Below, one piece after another: positions 12,116 to 23,949 of a stretch of DNA of 64,000 bases. The DNA is from Cephalopachus bancanus. Taxonomy: Eukaryota > Chordata > Mammalia > Primates > Tarsiidae. Within the stretch, counting starts at the first letter, position 1. Every line of letters starts with the position of its first letter. The DNA lies in assembly GCA_027257055.1 (NCBI GenBank), contig JAPVLO010000054.1, positions 1,612,001 to 1,676,000 on the forward strand, given 5' to 3'. Position numbers and translations under genes: made by a program. The notes under the pieces were generated by a model. The model was not told the origin of the DNA and did no database searches. It saw nothing but the letters and a program-made list of their open reading frames with translations.

Positions 12116-12410
12116 AAAAAAAAAAAAAAAAAATCCTTGCACTCAGTTAAGCTACTTGGAAATTTTTTTTCAGGTCTTACTTTTATGTGGAGCTCCGGAG
12201 AAGTGCTCTGTCTAGGGCTAACGCAATCTCTCTATTGAGCCCTTTACCCAATGCTCCATGAATTATAAGTTTTGCTAGCCTGGCTGAGTGCTACAGGCAC
12301 TGATCTCAGCTCTCTGTGAATGCTGGACACTATTCACTCTCATCTTTTCAGAAGGTTCTTACCCTACCTTTGGGCAAATTCCACACGAGCCCACATTGAT
12401 AAGAATTCTA

Positions 12411-12711
12411 GGCCGGGTTTGGTGGCTCAGCCTGTAATCCCAGCACTTTGGAAGCCCAAGGCGAGTAGATTACCTGAGCCTGCGGGTTCGAGACCAGTCC
12501 AGGAAACTTGGCGAGACCTCGTCTCTACAATAAATCAGAAATTATCCAGGCATGGTAGCGCACTCCTGTAGTTCCGGCTATTGGAAGGTTGAGGCAGAAG
12601 GATCGCTGGATCCCGGCAGGTTGATGCTGTTGGAGTGGCCGTGAGTGTGCCACTGTACTCCAGCCTGGGAGACAGAGTGAGACTCCAATTCAAAAAACAA
12701 AAACAAACAAA
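12411..12711 (+). mobile_element. Alu SINE
   Basis: Full-length dimer flanked by the perfect duplication 'aagaattct' (12401-12409 and 12712-12720). It has a tail of mixed A and C and the same 'gactccaattc' 3' end as its neighbours. Confidence 0.95.
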
Positions 12712-13014
12712 AAGAATTCTGAATACTAAAAGATCTCCAGGATCCTCAGTGCCATGCCCTCTGGTACTTGTTCCTGAAAACTCTGGATGCCCGTGTCTGC
12801 ATTATCTACTAGCTTGACGTCCTCAACTCGGAGCGTACAACACACTTCACCTCATTTTCTTTCCCTGAACTTCAGCCTGGAAAAATCTCAAGGCAGTATG
12901 CTGACAGTGTCCTAAGTCTCCCTTAGTTTTTTTCTAATCTCTTCATTCTCCCTTGCCTCATGTCCGATGTCTTAACAACCGTTGTTTCATTGATCTCATA
13001 GTTTCAGCAGAAAA

Positions 13015-13125
13015 CAAATAGTCGTGGTTGTGTACCAATAAACTTTTACTTACCATAACTGGTGGTGACCTGAATTTGGTCTGTGGCCAAATTAGATCAT
13101 GGTTTGCCAACCCATGATCTAAGAG
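13015..13125. repeat. hAT-type MER remnant (tentative)
   Basis: 'ggtttgccaacccatgatct' together with 'ccaataaacttttacttacc' recalls the ends of a common non-autonomous hAT element. No complete terminal repeat pair is visible. Confidence 0.4.
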
Positions 13126-13149
13126 CAACTTTAATCCACTTTATATATT

Positions 13150-13870
13150 GGACTGTCAAGAAGGAACGTATTACAGAAAATAGTAGGTGCTGACAAGGAT
13201 ATAAAGATCCTTTTTGGAATCCTTATGCACTGTTAAGGGGAAAGTAAAATGTTCAAGTCAATGGTGCAAATAATGTGATGGTTCCTCAAATATTTAAAAA
13301 CAGAACTACGGCTATCCAGCAATTCCATTTCTGAATATATAGCCACAAGAATTGAAAGCAGGGTCTCAAAGAGATGTTTCCATACCCATGCTCATAGTAA
13401 CATTGTTGGTGATAACCAGAAGTGGGAGGCAACCCAAATGTGCTTCAATGGATAAAGAGATAAATAAAATGCAGTGTAGACATACAATAAATACGACTCA
13501 GCCTTTAAAAGGGAGATCATTCCGACACATGCTATAATATAGATGACCCTTGAGAATAATTGCTAAGGGAGATAATTTAGTCACAGATTAAATGTATGAT
13601 TCCACTTACATGAGACATACAGAATAGCCCAACACATGGGAAAAGAAAGTACAAAGGTGGTTACAAAAGTACAAGGAAAAGAAATTACAAAAGTGGCTTG
13701 GGGAGAGGAGGAAGTGGTTCAATGGGTACATAATTTCCTTTATACAAAATTCTAGAGATCAACTGCACAACAGTGAGAATATACTTAATGCTACCAAATT
13801 GCACACTTGTTAAAGTGGTAAATTTTATTTTATGTGTATATGACCACAATTTAAAAAATTTAAATGAAAA
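13150..13870 (+). mobile_element. old L1, 3' part
   Basis: Plus-strand decayed L1 (L1M type). It carries the ORF2 tail words 'ccagcaattccatttctg', 'cccaaatgtgcttcaatgg' and 'gattccacttacatgag', and a 3' UTR ending 'tgaccacaatttaaaaa'. The 5' part is missing. Confidence 0.8.
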
Positions 13871-13874
13871 GAAA

Positions 13875-15165
13875 GATTGTTTTAGAAGAATGGTTTCTGC
13901 AATTACTAAATTGTTGGAAAATCTCTAAGTCACATTTCTTCAAATTTTGTCTTTTTAAAAAAGGCTCAGAGACTAACAGGCATTATTAAATATTTATTAA
14001 GTTGCTTAAGATTGTAGGTGGCAAACTGGCAAAAGAACCAGGACTAAATTCAGGCGTAATATCACACAAACTTTTTTTTTCTCACTATGCCTGTCATAAT
14101 TTTTTTTCAAGTAAAGTGAAGTAATTATTTTTGTGAGTCTTGGAGAGTGATTTAATTGGAATATAGAAACACATGAGCTATAAAGATAGCAGATCCTACA
14201 TAAAGGCCTCGGGTGGAAGAAAAATCAGGTGTAAGTACAAAGAACATTTATAGTTTTTTCCCCTTAATATGATACTGAGTTTAAAAGAAAAGTTGATTAT
14301 TTTGTCATAGCTTGATTTTTACTTTACTATTATTTTTGTTTGCAATAACTGTAACTGGAAAAATCAAACATACAAAGTATGTTTCCCCATTTATGGTGAC
14401 ATTTCTTGTCAAGACAGTAGAGGGTGCTCTTCTATTAAGATATTACATTATCCACTAAGAAGTCAACTTTAAGATAGTTACTGGGTAATACAAAACATAT
14501 TTTAATAAAATTTTTATCTTTATGGTTTTCTTCAATTTGTTTGTTCTCCAAGGAGATAATTTATTGAATTTAAGTATTATTAATAATATTTCTATTCATT
14601 CAATTATCTCTGAAAATATGATGAGCACTACAGATCTTCCAAGAAAAATAATCTATTCACATACACATAGAAAATTGACTAAAAGTTTAAGGAGAAAGTT
14701 AAAAAGTCAATTGGAATCTTTCTATAGTATGCCAAGTAGTTTTGCAGAACCAGAAAAAAAAAAGTTTTTAATATGAAAAATTTGGAAGATAAAAATGTAG
14801 GTTAAATAATATGCTCAATAACCTCTATCACTTCTCCACTACCTTCTCTTCCTTGTCCCCCAGTACACACTGGATGATAATGAACCCAGTTGCAGTCATT
14901 GCATCAATCTTACTATAAATGATGTATGTATCTCAAAGAGTAAGAACTAAAAAAAAATCAAACAATACCTCATAATACCTTAAACAACGAACAATAATTT
15001 CTTAATATTAACAAAAACCAAGTTATTGCTTTCTCATAATTCTTTATGTTGATTAGTTCAATGTATCTAGACAAAGGTATACATACTGCATTTATTATTA
15101 CATCTCTGGAATCACTTTTAACTTATTCAACACTTCTCTTTCTTCTTGTTTTTTTTTTTTTTTAA
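13875..15165. other. AT-rich unassigned sequence
   Basis: No gene or recognisable repeat. An 84-codon open frame at 14522-14776 has no family signature, ends in a lysine run coded by an A-tract, and looks like chance in AT-rich DNA. Confidence 0.4.
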
Positions 15166-15169
15166 GAAA

Positions 15170-15325
15170 ATAAATCAAGTATACTTTATTGTGGGTCAGC
15201 CACATTGATCTTGTTTTAAATAAACAATGTAAACCTTATCTCACACCACGGAATCAGAATCTGTATTTTAACAAACTCAGTTGGCAATTTACATTCCTGT
15301 TAAAGTTTGAGAATCATTCCTATAG
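15170..15325. repeat. MER5-like hAT remnant
   Basis: 'cggaatcagaatctgtatt' and the end 'aagtttgagaatcattcc' resemble MER5-type non-autonomous hAT elements. The opposite end is blurred. Confidence 0.5.
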
Positions 15326-15593
15326 TTTCTTACAGTCTAGATTTTTGCAGATTACAACTTTGTGACGTCATCTTGCATGTACTCCTGTCCTCTGCATTTC
15401 CTGTTAACTGTAATTAAGTCTAGAGAATTGATGTGATTTATGTTTAATGTCTTGGCAGGACAACGTCCTAGGTGTTTTGTGAAATTTTACTGGGAGGAAA
15501 ACAGTGTCTAGTCTTATTTTCTTAAACGATATTATCAGCCATTGATGACCATTGCTTTTGCCTACTAGTTTATTTGAGTTTGCAAAATGAAGA

Positions 15594-15895
15594 TTTTTTT
15601 TTTTTTTGAGTGAGGGATCTCACTCTGTTGCCCAGACTGGAGTACAGTGGTATGACAGATCATGACTCACCGCAGCCTTGACCTTCTGGATTCAGGCAAT
15701 CCTTCTCCCTCAACCTCTCAAATGGTAATTGGGACTACAGGCCTGTGCCACCATATCTGGCCAATTTTTTTCTTTTTCATAGAAGCATTCTCCCTATGTT
15801 GCCCAGGCTGGTCTTGAACTCCTGGGTTCAAGCAATCCTGTCACCTCTGTCTCCCAAAGTGCTGAGATTACAGGTATGAACCATCACTTCCCACC
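15594..15895 (-). mobile_element. Alu SINE, AluJ-like
   Basis: Reverse-oriented dimer with its T-run at 15594-15607. It keeps old Alu words ('gttgcccaggctggtcttga', 'cctgggttcaagcaatcc') and lacks the lineage-specific changes, so it is an early copy. Confidence 0.9.
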
Positions 15896-17420
15896 TATGA
15901 TATACTAATTTTATCATCCTTTCTTCTTTTATTAGCTAAGAAAACTTTATAAAAAGAAAATTTTTTCTAATCACTATTTTGTTCCATTTGAGCTAAAAAT
16001 TATGCAGAAAATTTTAGTTAAATGTTTATTCTTCCCACCCTTTAAAATCCATTTTAAGTTTATCTACCAACCTGTTCCAAAGTGCCCAAAAGAATTTGTT
16101 TGTTTTTGTAGTATAACTATGAACTCATGGGATTTTCATACTTATACTAGATGGTTTTAATCTACCACAGTGTTCATTTTCCTGAGTCTCATCTTTCACT
16201 ATTGGGGTACAATTTGTGCTGGCCCATGATTCCTTTAGACATGATCCCAATAGACTTTGGTAGCTTTCTGTTACTACAAAGTGTTCCTGCTTATCTTGTA
16301 TATTTCCTGTTCCAGTCCTGAAATCAACCCTTTTTCCAAGGACCCCTAACTTGATTTAGTGAGTTTAGAGACCAGAATCTGTGTATTAATGGTATTCATT
16401 GCTACTGAATAATTATTGATCATTGTTTCCAGAATGTCTTCTTGAACAGAACTAAAAAATGCACATTTCTAACAATATATGACATGTTTATATCAATAAT
16501 TTAAAATTCAAATTTATAAACACAGAATTTTTGGTTAATTTCTCTGTCTTTATACTTATGTCCCTTTTATTATGAAACTCTTAATTCATACTATTAAAAT
16601 TACATATAGTTGTATCCTACTACACTTGGAAAATGGTTTTAGAATAACAATATAAAATTATTACTAATAATATAACCAGTAAAATAGTTTTAGAGTTTTT
16701 GTCTGTCTTTTGATTGGTTTGCAGTTAATTTGTTTTTATGATGTATCTCACTAAGAATGTTCAGCTTAATTCTGTGCTTCAGAGGGTAACTTGAAATAAT
16801 TCCTGTTTATGTGATAAAGCCACCAACTCAATAAAGAATTAAATGTATTTATTTCATCTTGCTTTCCATTTTTAGGAATGCTCTTCTATTTTCATTTTGA
16901 TTTAATTTTGTTTTATAATTATGTATATCACTTTCATTGTCCCAAAGTCAAATCTACAAAACAAGATATATTCTGAGAAGTGCAGCTGTGGGAAGCTATT
17001 TTTAAAAATTATACCTAGGTTGATTTCACAACATAGAACAATAGTTAAATTAGGGCAAAAGGTGTATATGTTGAAAGACAAAATGCAGTTGAAATAGGAA
17101 ACCTGGTCTTTTTTTTTTTTCCTGCTCCTTAAAGTGTGATACAGGACAGTTACATTTATTTTCTTTAACATGCTTTAATGATTTTAGAAAGTACTTGTTT
17201 GTATAATTTATGCAAGGCCCTTTGTTAGGTTATAAATAAGTTATGACACTCGTGAAAAATCCTATCATATTGTTAAGGGATCAGTTAACAAAGAGAAGAT
17301 TTGGGGGGAAGTGATTTCATCTTTCTTTTTTAATACTTGAATAAATTTTACTTAAATAATTTATTTTATTTATATTATCTTTCATGATGATCTTACATGC
17401 TTTATGTAGACATGCTTGGT
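15896..17420. other. AT-rich unassigned sequence
   Basis: About 1.5 kb with nothing I can assign. No coding frame has family signatures. Confidence 0.4.
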
Positions 17421-17424
17421 TTTT

Positions 17425-18465
17425 ATTTCATTTTTTTTATGGTGTTAATAACACAACATGAGAGCTACCCTCTCAACCAATTTTCAAGTATAACTTACAG
17501 TTTTGTTAACTATTGGTACATTATTATACAACGGATCTCTATAATTCATTCATCTTGCAAAATTGACCACCCCCAACCTCTGACAACCACCATTCCATTC
17601 TCTGTGTCTATGAGTTTAATTATTTTAGATACTTATATAAGTGTAAGTATGTGGTATTTGTCCTTCTGTGACTGGCTTATTTCACTTAGCATAAAGTTCT
17701 CCAGGTCTATCCTTACTTTTCATATGGCAGGAATTCCTTCATTTTTTTTTTTTCTTCTTAAAGATGTAGGGTACAATTCAGGATTAGGTTTACAAGTGGA
17801 CATTGTACAGGTAAAGTTTGGGCCTCCTTTTGGTCCCCACTTTTCCAGATTTGAGATCTAGTACCCTTATAATCCCGTGTCCCTCCATCCCTTCATTTTT
17901 TAAGGCTGAATAATATTCCATCATATTACATACCAAATTTTCTTTAACCATTCATACATGAATTGACATTTAGGTTTTTTCCATAACTTAGCTGTTGTAA
18001 ATAGTGCTACAATGAATGTGAGAGTACACATATATCTTTGAGATCCTGTTTTCAATTCTTTTGACTATATACCCAAAAGTGGGATGATTTAATCATATGG
18101 TAGTTCTATTTTTCCTTTTCTGAGGAACCTCCACATTGTTTTCCATAATTGTTGCACTACTTTACACTCTTACCAACAGTGCACAAGTGTTCCAACTTCT
18201 CCACATCCTTGTCAATACTTGTTTTAAATATATACTAAAAATTAAAATTTATATATGTATGTATATACTTTCACAATAGTCATCTTAGCAGGTATGAGGT
18301 AATATTTAATTTTGGCTTTAATTTGCATTTTCTGATGATTCGTGATATTGGTAGTCTGTATATATATTTGTTGGCCATCTGCATGTCTTTTTTGGAGAAA
18401 TATCTATTCAAGTTATTTTCTTAGTTTTTAAAGTCAGCTTTTTGATATTGTTTATTTATTTGTTT
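17425..18465 (-). mobile_element. old L1, 3' UTR and ORF2 end, minus part of an inverted copy
   Basis: Reads on the minus strand as an L1M 3' end, with 'aataatattccatcatatta', 'tacccaaaagtgggatg' and 'gtgcactactttacactc'-type ORF2 tail words. It is interrupted by a younger L1 piece at 17748-17889 and passes directly into plus-oriented L1 sequence at about 18470. Confidence 0.8.
17748..17889 (-). mobile_element. short younger L1 3' end nested in old L1
   Basis: 142-bp insertion of the recent L1 3' UTR ('agggtacaattcaggattag'), flanked by the perfect 12-bp duplication 'ccttcatttttt' at 17736-17747 and 17890-17901. It has a T-rich tail on the left, as expected for a minus-strand insertion. Confidence 0.88.
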
Positions 18466-18469
18466 TTAC

Positions 18470-18720
18470 TATTGAGTTGCAATGATTTCATGGTTATAAC
18501 ACCAAAAGCACAAGCAACAAAAGGAAAAAAGAGATAAGTGGGACTATATCAAACTAAAAACTTTCTGTATGGAAATGGAAAAAATCAACAGAGTGGAAAG
18601 CAACCTATGGAGTGGGAAAAAATTATGCAAAGCAGATATTTGATAAAGAGTTAATATTCAAAATATATAAGGAACTCCTACAACTAAATAACAAAGACAA
18701 CCTAAAATAATCCAATTTAA
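18470..18720 (+). mobile_element. old L1 ORF2 segment, inverted relative to its neighbour
   Basis: Plus-strand ORF2 words 'gggactatatcaaactaaaa' and 'caacctatggagtgggaaaa' directly follow the minus-strand L1. This tail-to-inverted-body arrangement is the signature of twin priming during insertion. Confidence 0.75.
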
Positions 18721-18829
18721 AAATAAAAAATTTGCCCACCCTAAAAACATGGATAGTTATATTTCTAGTTATTATTTTTCTCTCCATTAAGTGAGAAGGT
18801 TGAATTAGGTGATCTTTCAAATTCCTCTC

Positions 18830-19415
18830 AGCATTGAAATCCTCTTCCATTCCATTCAATATGTAGTTTCCAAAAATGACCACCATAAATTCCTTCTCTC
18901 TCTGTACATGCATATTTCTCCCCTGATTTAACCAGAGTCTCCTTTCCTCTCCTTGAATCAGGCTGGCTTTACTGACTTGCTTGGCCAATAGATTACAGCA
19001 AAAGTAATTTCTGGACCTCTCAAGGCTAAGAAACCTTGCTGCTTTAGCCTATGTCTCTTAGAACACTAGTTCTGGAGGAAGCTGGTCTCCATATAAAAAG
19101 ACCAGCTATCTTAAGGAAGCCCAGGTAGCCCACATGAAGCAAATAAAAGAGAAACAAAATGCCCAGCCAGACCTAATTTGTTCCTGTTATCTCAGCTGAA
19201 GCACAAGATATGTGAGATAACAAACCTTGCCTATCAAATCCAGTCAAGCCTTCAGATATCTCCGTCCCCAGTTGCCATCTGATTGAAGACACATGAAAGA
19301 ATTATCCATCTGATCCTGTTCAACCACAGAAACATAAGACATAATAATACATTGATTCTTTAAGTTCTAACTTTTGGAATACAATTTGTGCAACAATAGA
19401 CAACCAGAGCAGCAT
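18830..19415 (+). mobile_element. MLT1-type LTR (ERVL-MaLR)
   Basis: Decayed LTR with 'gacttgcttggccaat' in the 5' half and the MaLR 3' signature (cattgattctttaag, then gcaacaatagacaacc). No internal retroviral sequence is attached, so it is probably solitary. Confidence 0.7.
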
Positions 19416-19419
19416 ATTA

Positions 19420-20430
19420 TAATTACTATTGGAAAAGGTAAATGCACAGAAAAGGCAAGACTAATTTTAATTGCGGGGCACAGGAACTATTTTTTGGCAG
19501 AGAAGGCTTTTGAGTTAAGCCTTGAAGAATAAAATAACACCCTGAGGAAACAGGTGGAGACGAAAAACATACAGATTATATGGGGAAAGCTTATTATCAA
19601 GAGTGTTTTAATATACGATTTAAAAAATAAACTTGTGAGAATGTTTTATGTAATTTCATTAAAAACTATCGCTAAAATAAAACGATAAAAGCAAAATATA
19701 GTCCAATTGCATATGCATATCCATATGGTGACTCTAAACAGTATTTGGAGTATTGAGTGTAGAAAATTTTCTATACAACCTTCAAATAGTTGATTCATTC
19801 ATGTTTTTCTCTAGCTTCTCCCCTTTATGTGAATCAGAAGCAGATCTTTAACGCAGGTCTGGAGTGCTAATGTCCTAGTTTCACATGCTTTAGAAACCAG
19901 ATAAGTAGATTGTAAGCTGCTTATATTTGGGGAAACATTGCTATGATTAGGTCTGACAAAAGACCATTCTATCTATGTTTATATTAAGACTTAAAATAAA
20001 TCTTCAGGCTAATCACTTTTTTTTGTTTTAGTTTATCGTGTATCATGAACATTTTTCACTTCACTAAATGATGTTTTAAAACTGAATATTATCACATTGC
20101 TGTGCCTTTATCATATGTGACCATTTTTCCATAGATGTACATTTAGCTTATTAATTTTTCTTTAAATAATTTTTGGTGACCATAAATATAGTAAATTAGT
20201 TGTGCACATTTCATTTATTTTTCTCAGGAAATAAATAGGTCATATTTATTTTACCTTTTAATCTTAAATATCTATGACAATAAATAGAAAACACAGAATG
20301 ATGAAATTGGCTATAGTTGAAGATGGACAGTAATTTAAGACACATAACACACTGATTTCCCGCTAATTATTATTTCTATTAAAACTGGTTTTAAATTATA
20401 ATGCTATAAGAAAGCGATTGGCAGTAGTGA
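19420..20430. other. AT-rich unassigned sequence
   Basis: No gene or clear repeat is recognised in this kilobase. Confidence 0.4.
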
Positions 20431-20436
20431 AAAACT

Positions 20437-20596
20437 GTCAGGGGAGGGGGTGTGGGGTTGGCAGTTGAGGGAAACTGCTAGGGGAGGGAGGGGCATCCCT
20501 CATCAACAAGGGTATCTGCATGATCAATGTTTGTATAACTAATCCTGAATTGTACCCCACATCTTTATAATAAGTAAATAAATTAAAATAAAAAAG
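20437..20596 (+). mobile_element. L1 3'-end fragment
   Basis: Plus-oriented recent L1 3' UTR: 'ggggcatccctcatcaacaa', 'aattgtaccccacatcttta' and a tail of AT-rich A-runs. It is the reverse complement of the 3' UTR seen at 40.9 and 56.4 kb. Only about 160 bases inserted. A target duplication is not clear. Confidence 0.8.
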
Positions 20597-20829
20597 AGAA
20601 GATGCTCAAGATCAAGAAAGATGTCATGAATTCTTCTAAATGTTCTTGGGTGATATATGTTTTCCATACAGTATACTTTTTATATTTGTATAATTTGTAA
20701 AAATGAAATTTTATGATACACTCTAATGTACAGCAGAATTTTTTGTTAAATAAATTGACAAATGAAAAAAAACTGGTTTTAGATACAAGTATTACAAAAG
20801 TTAGAATAAAGAACACATTTGAAAAAGAA

Positions 20830-20847
20830 ATATATATATATATATAT
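20830..20847. repeat. (TA)n microsatellite
   Basis: Nine TA units followed by a T-run. Confidence 0.9.
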
Positions 20848-20899
20848 TTTTTTTTTCTTCTAAATGTTCTGGAATAGAGACTTCTATGCTCGAGTCAAA

Positions 20900-21400
20900 A
20901 GTAATAATGACTCTGGGTCACTTTTAGGCAACTTAGACAAACTATTTTAAAAACTTCATTGTGTGATACAATCACCTTGGTGCTTGTTTAAATCCATATA
21001 CTTGAGTTTCAATCATCTGATATTCAGCACATCCTTTGAGAAATGCTGGCATATGACTTAACTCTAATAGTGACCTGTTATATGTCAATATGAACCAAAA
21101 TGCTTAAGTACACTGTCTTCAACAATTATAGGCCACACACTTTACTTGATATTCTCAAAATTGACTGATTATTATAGATTTATCATCTTGTGTCTTATCT
21201 GCAGCTCACTAACATAGATTACTTACATTATTCCTTCTTTTAAAAAAACTTCTCCTATGTAGTAATTTGGTAAGAGAAACTGCCCTCTTTTCTGACATTC
21301 TTCAATATGCAATTTTCAAGCTTTATCGTGGCAATAACAACACTTTACATAAGTTTTTATTTTAAAATGAAGTTCTTGCTTAGGAGATCTTCACGACACC
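20900..21400. other. mostly unassigned, possible MER5-like remnant
   Basis: 'tgatacaatcaccttggtgc' near 20965 resembles MER5/MER58-type internal sequence. The remainder is not assigned. Confidence 0.35.
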
Positions 21401-21407
21401 AAGTCAG

Positions 21408-21725
21408 ACTGAATGTGGTAGCTGATGTCTGCAATCTCAGCACTTTGGGAGGCTGTGGCGGGAGGATCATTTGAGGGTAGGAGTTCAAGACTAGCCCGGA
21501 CAATATAGTGAGACTCCAATCTCTACAAAAAAAAATAATAATAATTAGCCAGTCATGGTAGTGCTACTCTGTAGTCCCAAGTTACTTGAGAGACTGAGGT
21601 GGGTAAATCACTCGAGCCCAGAATGTGGCAATGAGTCATGATCACACCAGTTCACTTTAGACTTGGTGACAGAGTGAGACCTTGTCTCAAAAAAAAAAAA
21701 AAAAAAAAGAAAGAAAGAAAAAGAA
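21408..21725 (+). mobile_element. Alu SINE, AluJ-like
   Basis: Old dimer with long A-tail and (GAAA)n extension. Short duplication 'aagtca' is visible on both sides. The middle linker has expanded to an A-rich 'aataataataatt'. Confidence 0.88.
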
Positions 21726-21739
21726 AAGAAAAGTCAAGT

Positions 21740-22350
21740 CAAAGGAAGGTACATCTGGCGATTTTAGTCTCTGGGTAGACTAATTGTAGCAGAAGATTCG
21801 GAACAAGCTGGTATTTAAATCATTATACCGTGAAGGAAGGACGGGTTTTGCAGAAGCAAAAATACTTAAGGTACTATATGATTTGAAATAGCTGTAGAAA
21901 TTTGTTAAAGCTTTTTTCCCCCTGTTGCTAAGAAAGCCTAGAACTACTACCAACACAAGGGAAAAAATTCTGAAGGCAGAGGTCAAAATATTGAGAAAAA
22001 AAATTAGAATATTAAAGTTGAAAAACAGAAGAAATAAAGCAAAAAGAATGGAAGAAAAGAATAGTATCAAATTAGGTCTCAGATGATGAACCACTTACAA
22101 CGAAGGACCACATCTATGCATTTTTCATACAACCTACTGATATTCAATAGACAGTGTGTCTTTTTAAAATGGTTGCCTTATTGGTTTATTTTTTCTCTAC
22201 TATTATAGAGTTTTGTGGGTTCACCACTTCAGAGAGACTATGGTTTTGTTTTTTTCACTCTTCCCAGGTGTTTGTTTCTCCCGTTTTTGTAAATTTATTC
22301 AATATTAGGTTTTAAAATGACTGACTAGAAAACAATTTTCTTAATAAAGC
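21740..22350. other. unassigned sequence
   Basis: No recognised repeat or gene. Confidence 0.4.
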
Positions 22351-23013
22351 CGATTTCTTTTTGTTTATTTTTTATTTTAAAGATGTGGGGTACAATTCAG
22401 AATTAGGTACACAAGTGGTCATTATACAGGTGAAGTTTGGCCTTCCCGTTGGTCCTCAGTCCAGTTTCAATGGGCAGCATTGTTGGTTCCATGTTTTTGC
22501 TATTGTGAATAGTGCTGCAATAAACATGCAAGTGCAGATATCTCTTTTGTAGGATGATTTGAGTTCCTCCAAGTATATTCCCAGAGGAGGGATTACTGGG
22601 TCATATGGAAGGTCGATTTTTAGATCTTTTAGAAATTGCCACATTGTTTTCCACAGAGCTATTACTAATTTACTCACCCACCAATAATGTCGAAACATTC
22701 CCTTTTCTTGGCATCCTCTCCAGCATCTGTTATTTTTTGAGTTATTTAATTATGACCATCCTGACTGAAGTTGGATGGTATCTCAATGTGGTTTTGATTT
22801 GCATTTCTCTGATGTTTAGTGAGGCTGGGCATTTTTAAATATATCTCTGATGGTTGCTTGTATGTCTTCTTTTGAGAAGTGTCTATTCATATCTTTTGCC
22901 CACTTTTAATAGGGCTGTTTGTTCGTTTTTTTCCTTTTGGCACATATGAGATTCTTGTAGATCCTGGATGTCAGACCTTTGTCAGATAAATAGATATACA
23001 GCAAATATTTTTC

Positions 23014-23019
23014 CCATTC
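23014..23019. repeat. proviral target-site duplication, left
   Basis: CCATTC, matching 25957-25962. Both copies lie in L1 sequence. Confidence 0.88.
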
Positions 23020-23480
23020 TGTCATTAGTGGATGTGATGTGGGGAGCAGACGAGCGCTGTCACTATAGCAGACCTTGAGTAAAGGCCCCAAGCGAAGGCA
23101 AGGTCTTGCTTGATAACTCTGCATCCTAGCCAAAGGCAGGGGATGCAACCTGCTACAGGAAACAGTGTCTCAGATGCCCACACATCCGGGTGCACATAGT
23201 ACAGATGAAGCCTTAGCTACCACAAGAAAACCATGGAATAGTTTGCCGCTTAGGTAGCAACAAAATTCCGTGATAGCTCCCTCACAGACCTTGAATCCCT
23301 TCCAATTTCCTGTGCTTCATTATAAAATAAACGTGCTGAGCTAGTTCGGGGTCACTTCTCCTCCACCAGAGGAAAGTGTCCCACCTGGCTCCAGCTTTTC
23401 TTTAAGTCTTTGTGTCTGTGTCTTTCTTAATTTCTCGCCGCTCTCTGGGGACCCTCAAGGCAGCGGTGCAGGCGGCGGCA
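23020..23480 (+). repeat. 5' LTR
   Basis: Starts TG and ends CA, 461 bp. A 'tataaaataaa' stretch holds a polyadenylation signal AATAAA at 23326-23331 overlapping a TATA-like box, followed by a T-rich stretch near 23390-23430. It aligns with the 3' LTR along its whole length except for one 31-bp unit. Confidence 0.9.
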
Positions 23481-23482
23481 TC

Positions 23483-23500
23483 TGGTGCTTGAACAGGGAC
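23483..23500 (+). other. primer binding site, tRNA-Lys3 type
   Basis: The 18 bases starting two nucleotides after the LTR match the Lys3-type site except for three differences in the first half (TGGtGCttGAACAGGGAC). This is the site where a host tRNA primes minus-strand DNA synthesis. Confidence 0.8.
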
Positions 23501-23568
23501 CTGAGCACGAGAGAACAGAGACCTGAGCATGAGAGAACAGGGACCTGAGCATGAGAGAACAGGGACTT
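23491..23568 (+). repeat. 22-bp tandem repeat starting inside the primer binding site
   Basis: Three near-identical 22-bp units (23491, 23513, 23535) plus a partial one, each starting 'gaacag'. The first unit is the 3' half of the primer binding site plus leader, so that half-site is repeated. Confidence 0.88.
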
Positions 23569-23664
23569 CAGCCTAATCTCAGGCAAAGAGATGCTCCAAG
23601 AGAAGTGGGCACCTAAAAATAAGGGAAGGTAAGGAGTGTATTTAGTTTCAGCAGGGTGTGAAAC

Positions 23665-23940
23665 ATGGGTAATTGTGGCTCCCAAAGGAGTCTGTATGTC
23701 CAAGTGTCAAAATCTATGCTTCGGGCAAGAGGCTGCCTGGTTATAGGTTCTCAGTGAGAGGAATTTTTAAACTTTGTGCAGGAAACATGCCCCTAGTTCC
23801 CTGCTCAAGGGACAGTTAATTTGGATACTTGGAACAAGGTCAGTATACAACTTAGAGGGTCAATTTCCCCCCAAGCCTTATCCATGGCCATACTAGCCAT
23901 TGTTGCTTGCCAGGTTGGTGAAAAAAGGGGAAACCCTTAC
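23665..23940 (+). pseudogene. gag remnant (matrix N-terminus)
   Basis: Opens with ATG-GGT at 23665, giving Met-Gly, the N-myristoylation start usual in betaretroviral Gag. The same frame stays readable for about 85 codons but has in-frame TGA at 23755 and TAG at 23794. It then runs into env-like sequence with no capsid, nucleocapsid, protease or polymerase in between. Gag assembles the virus particle; this remnant cannot. Confidence 0.72.
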
Positions 23941-23949
23941 TAGACTTAT

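Noticed and set aside
14522..14776. 84-codon frame in AT-rich DNA
   Set aside because: No motif, no codon bias and no splice or promoter context; expected by chance.
23491..23568. regular 22-bp repeats as a CRISPR-like array
   Set aside because: There are no spacers between units, they sit in a proviral leader, and the host is a primate.
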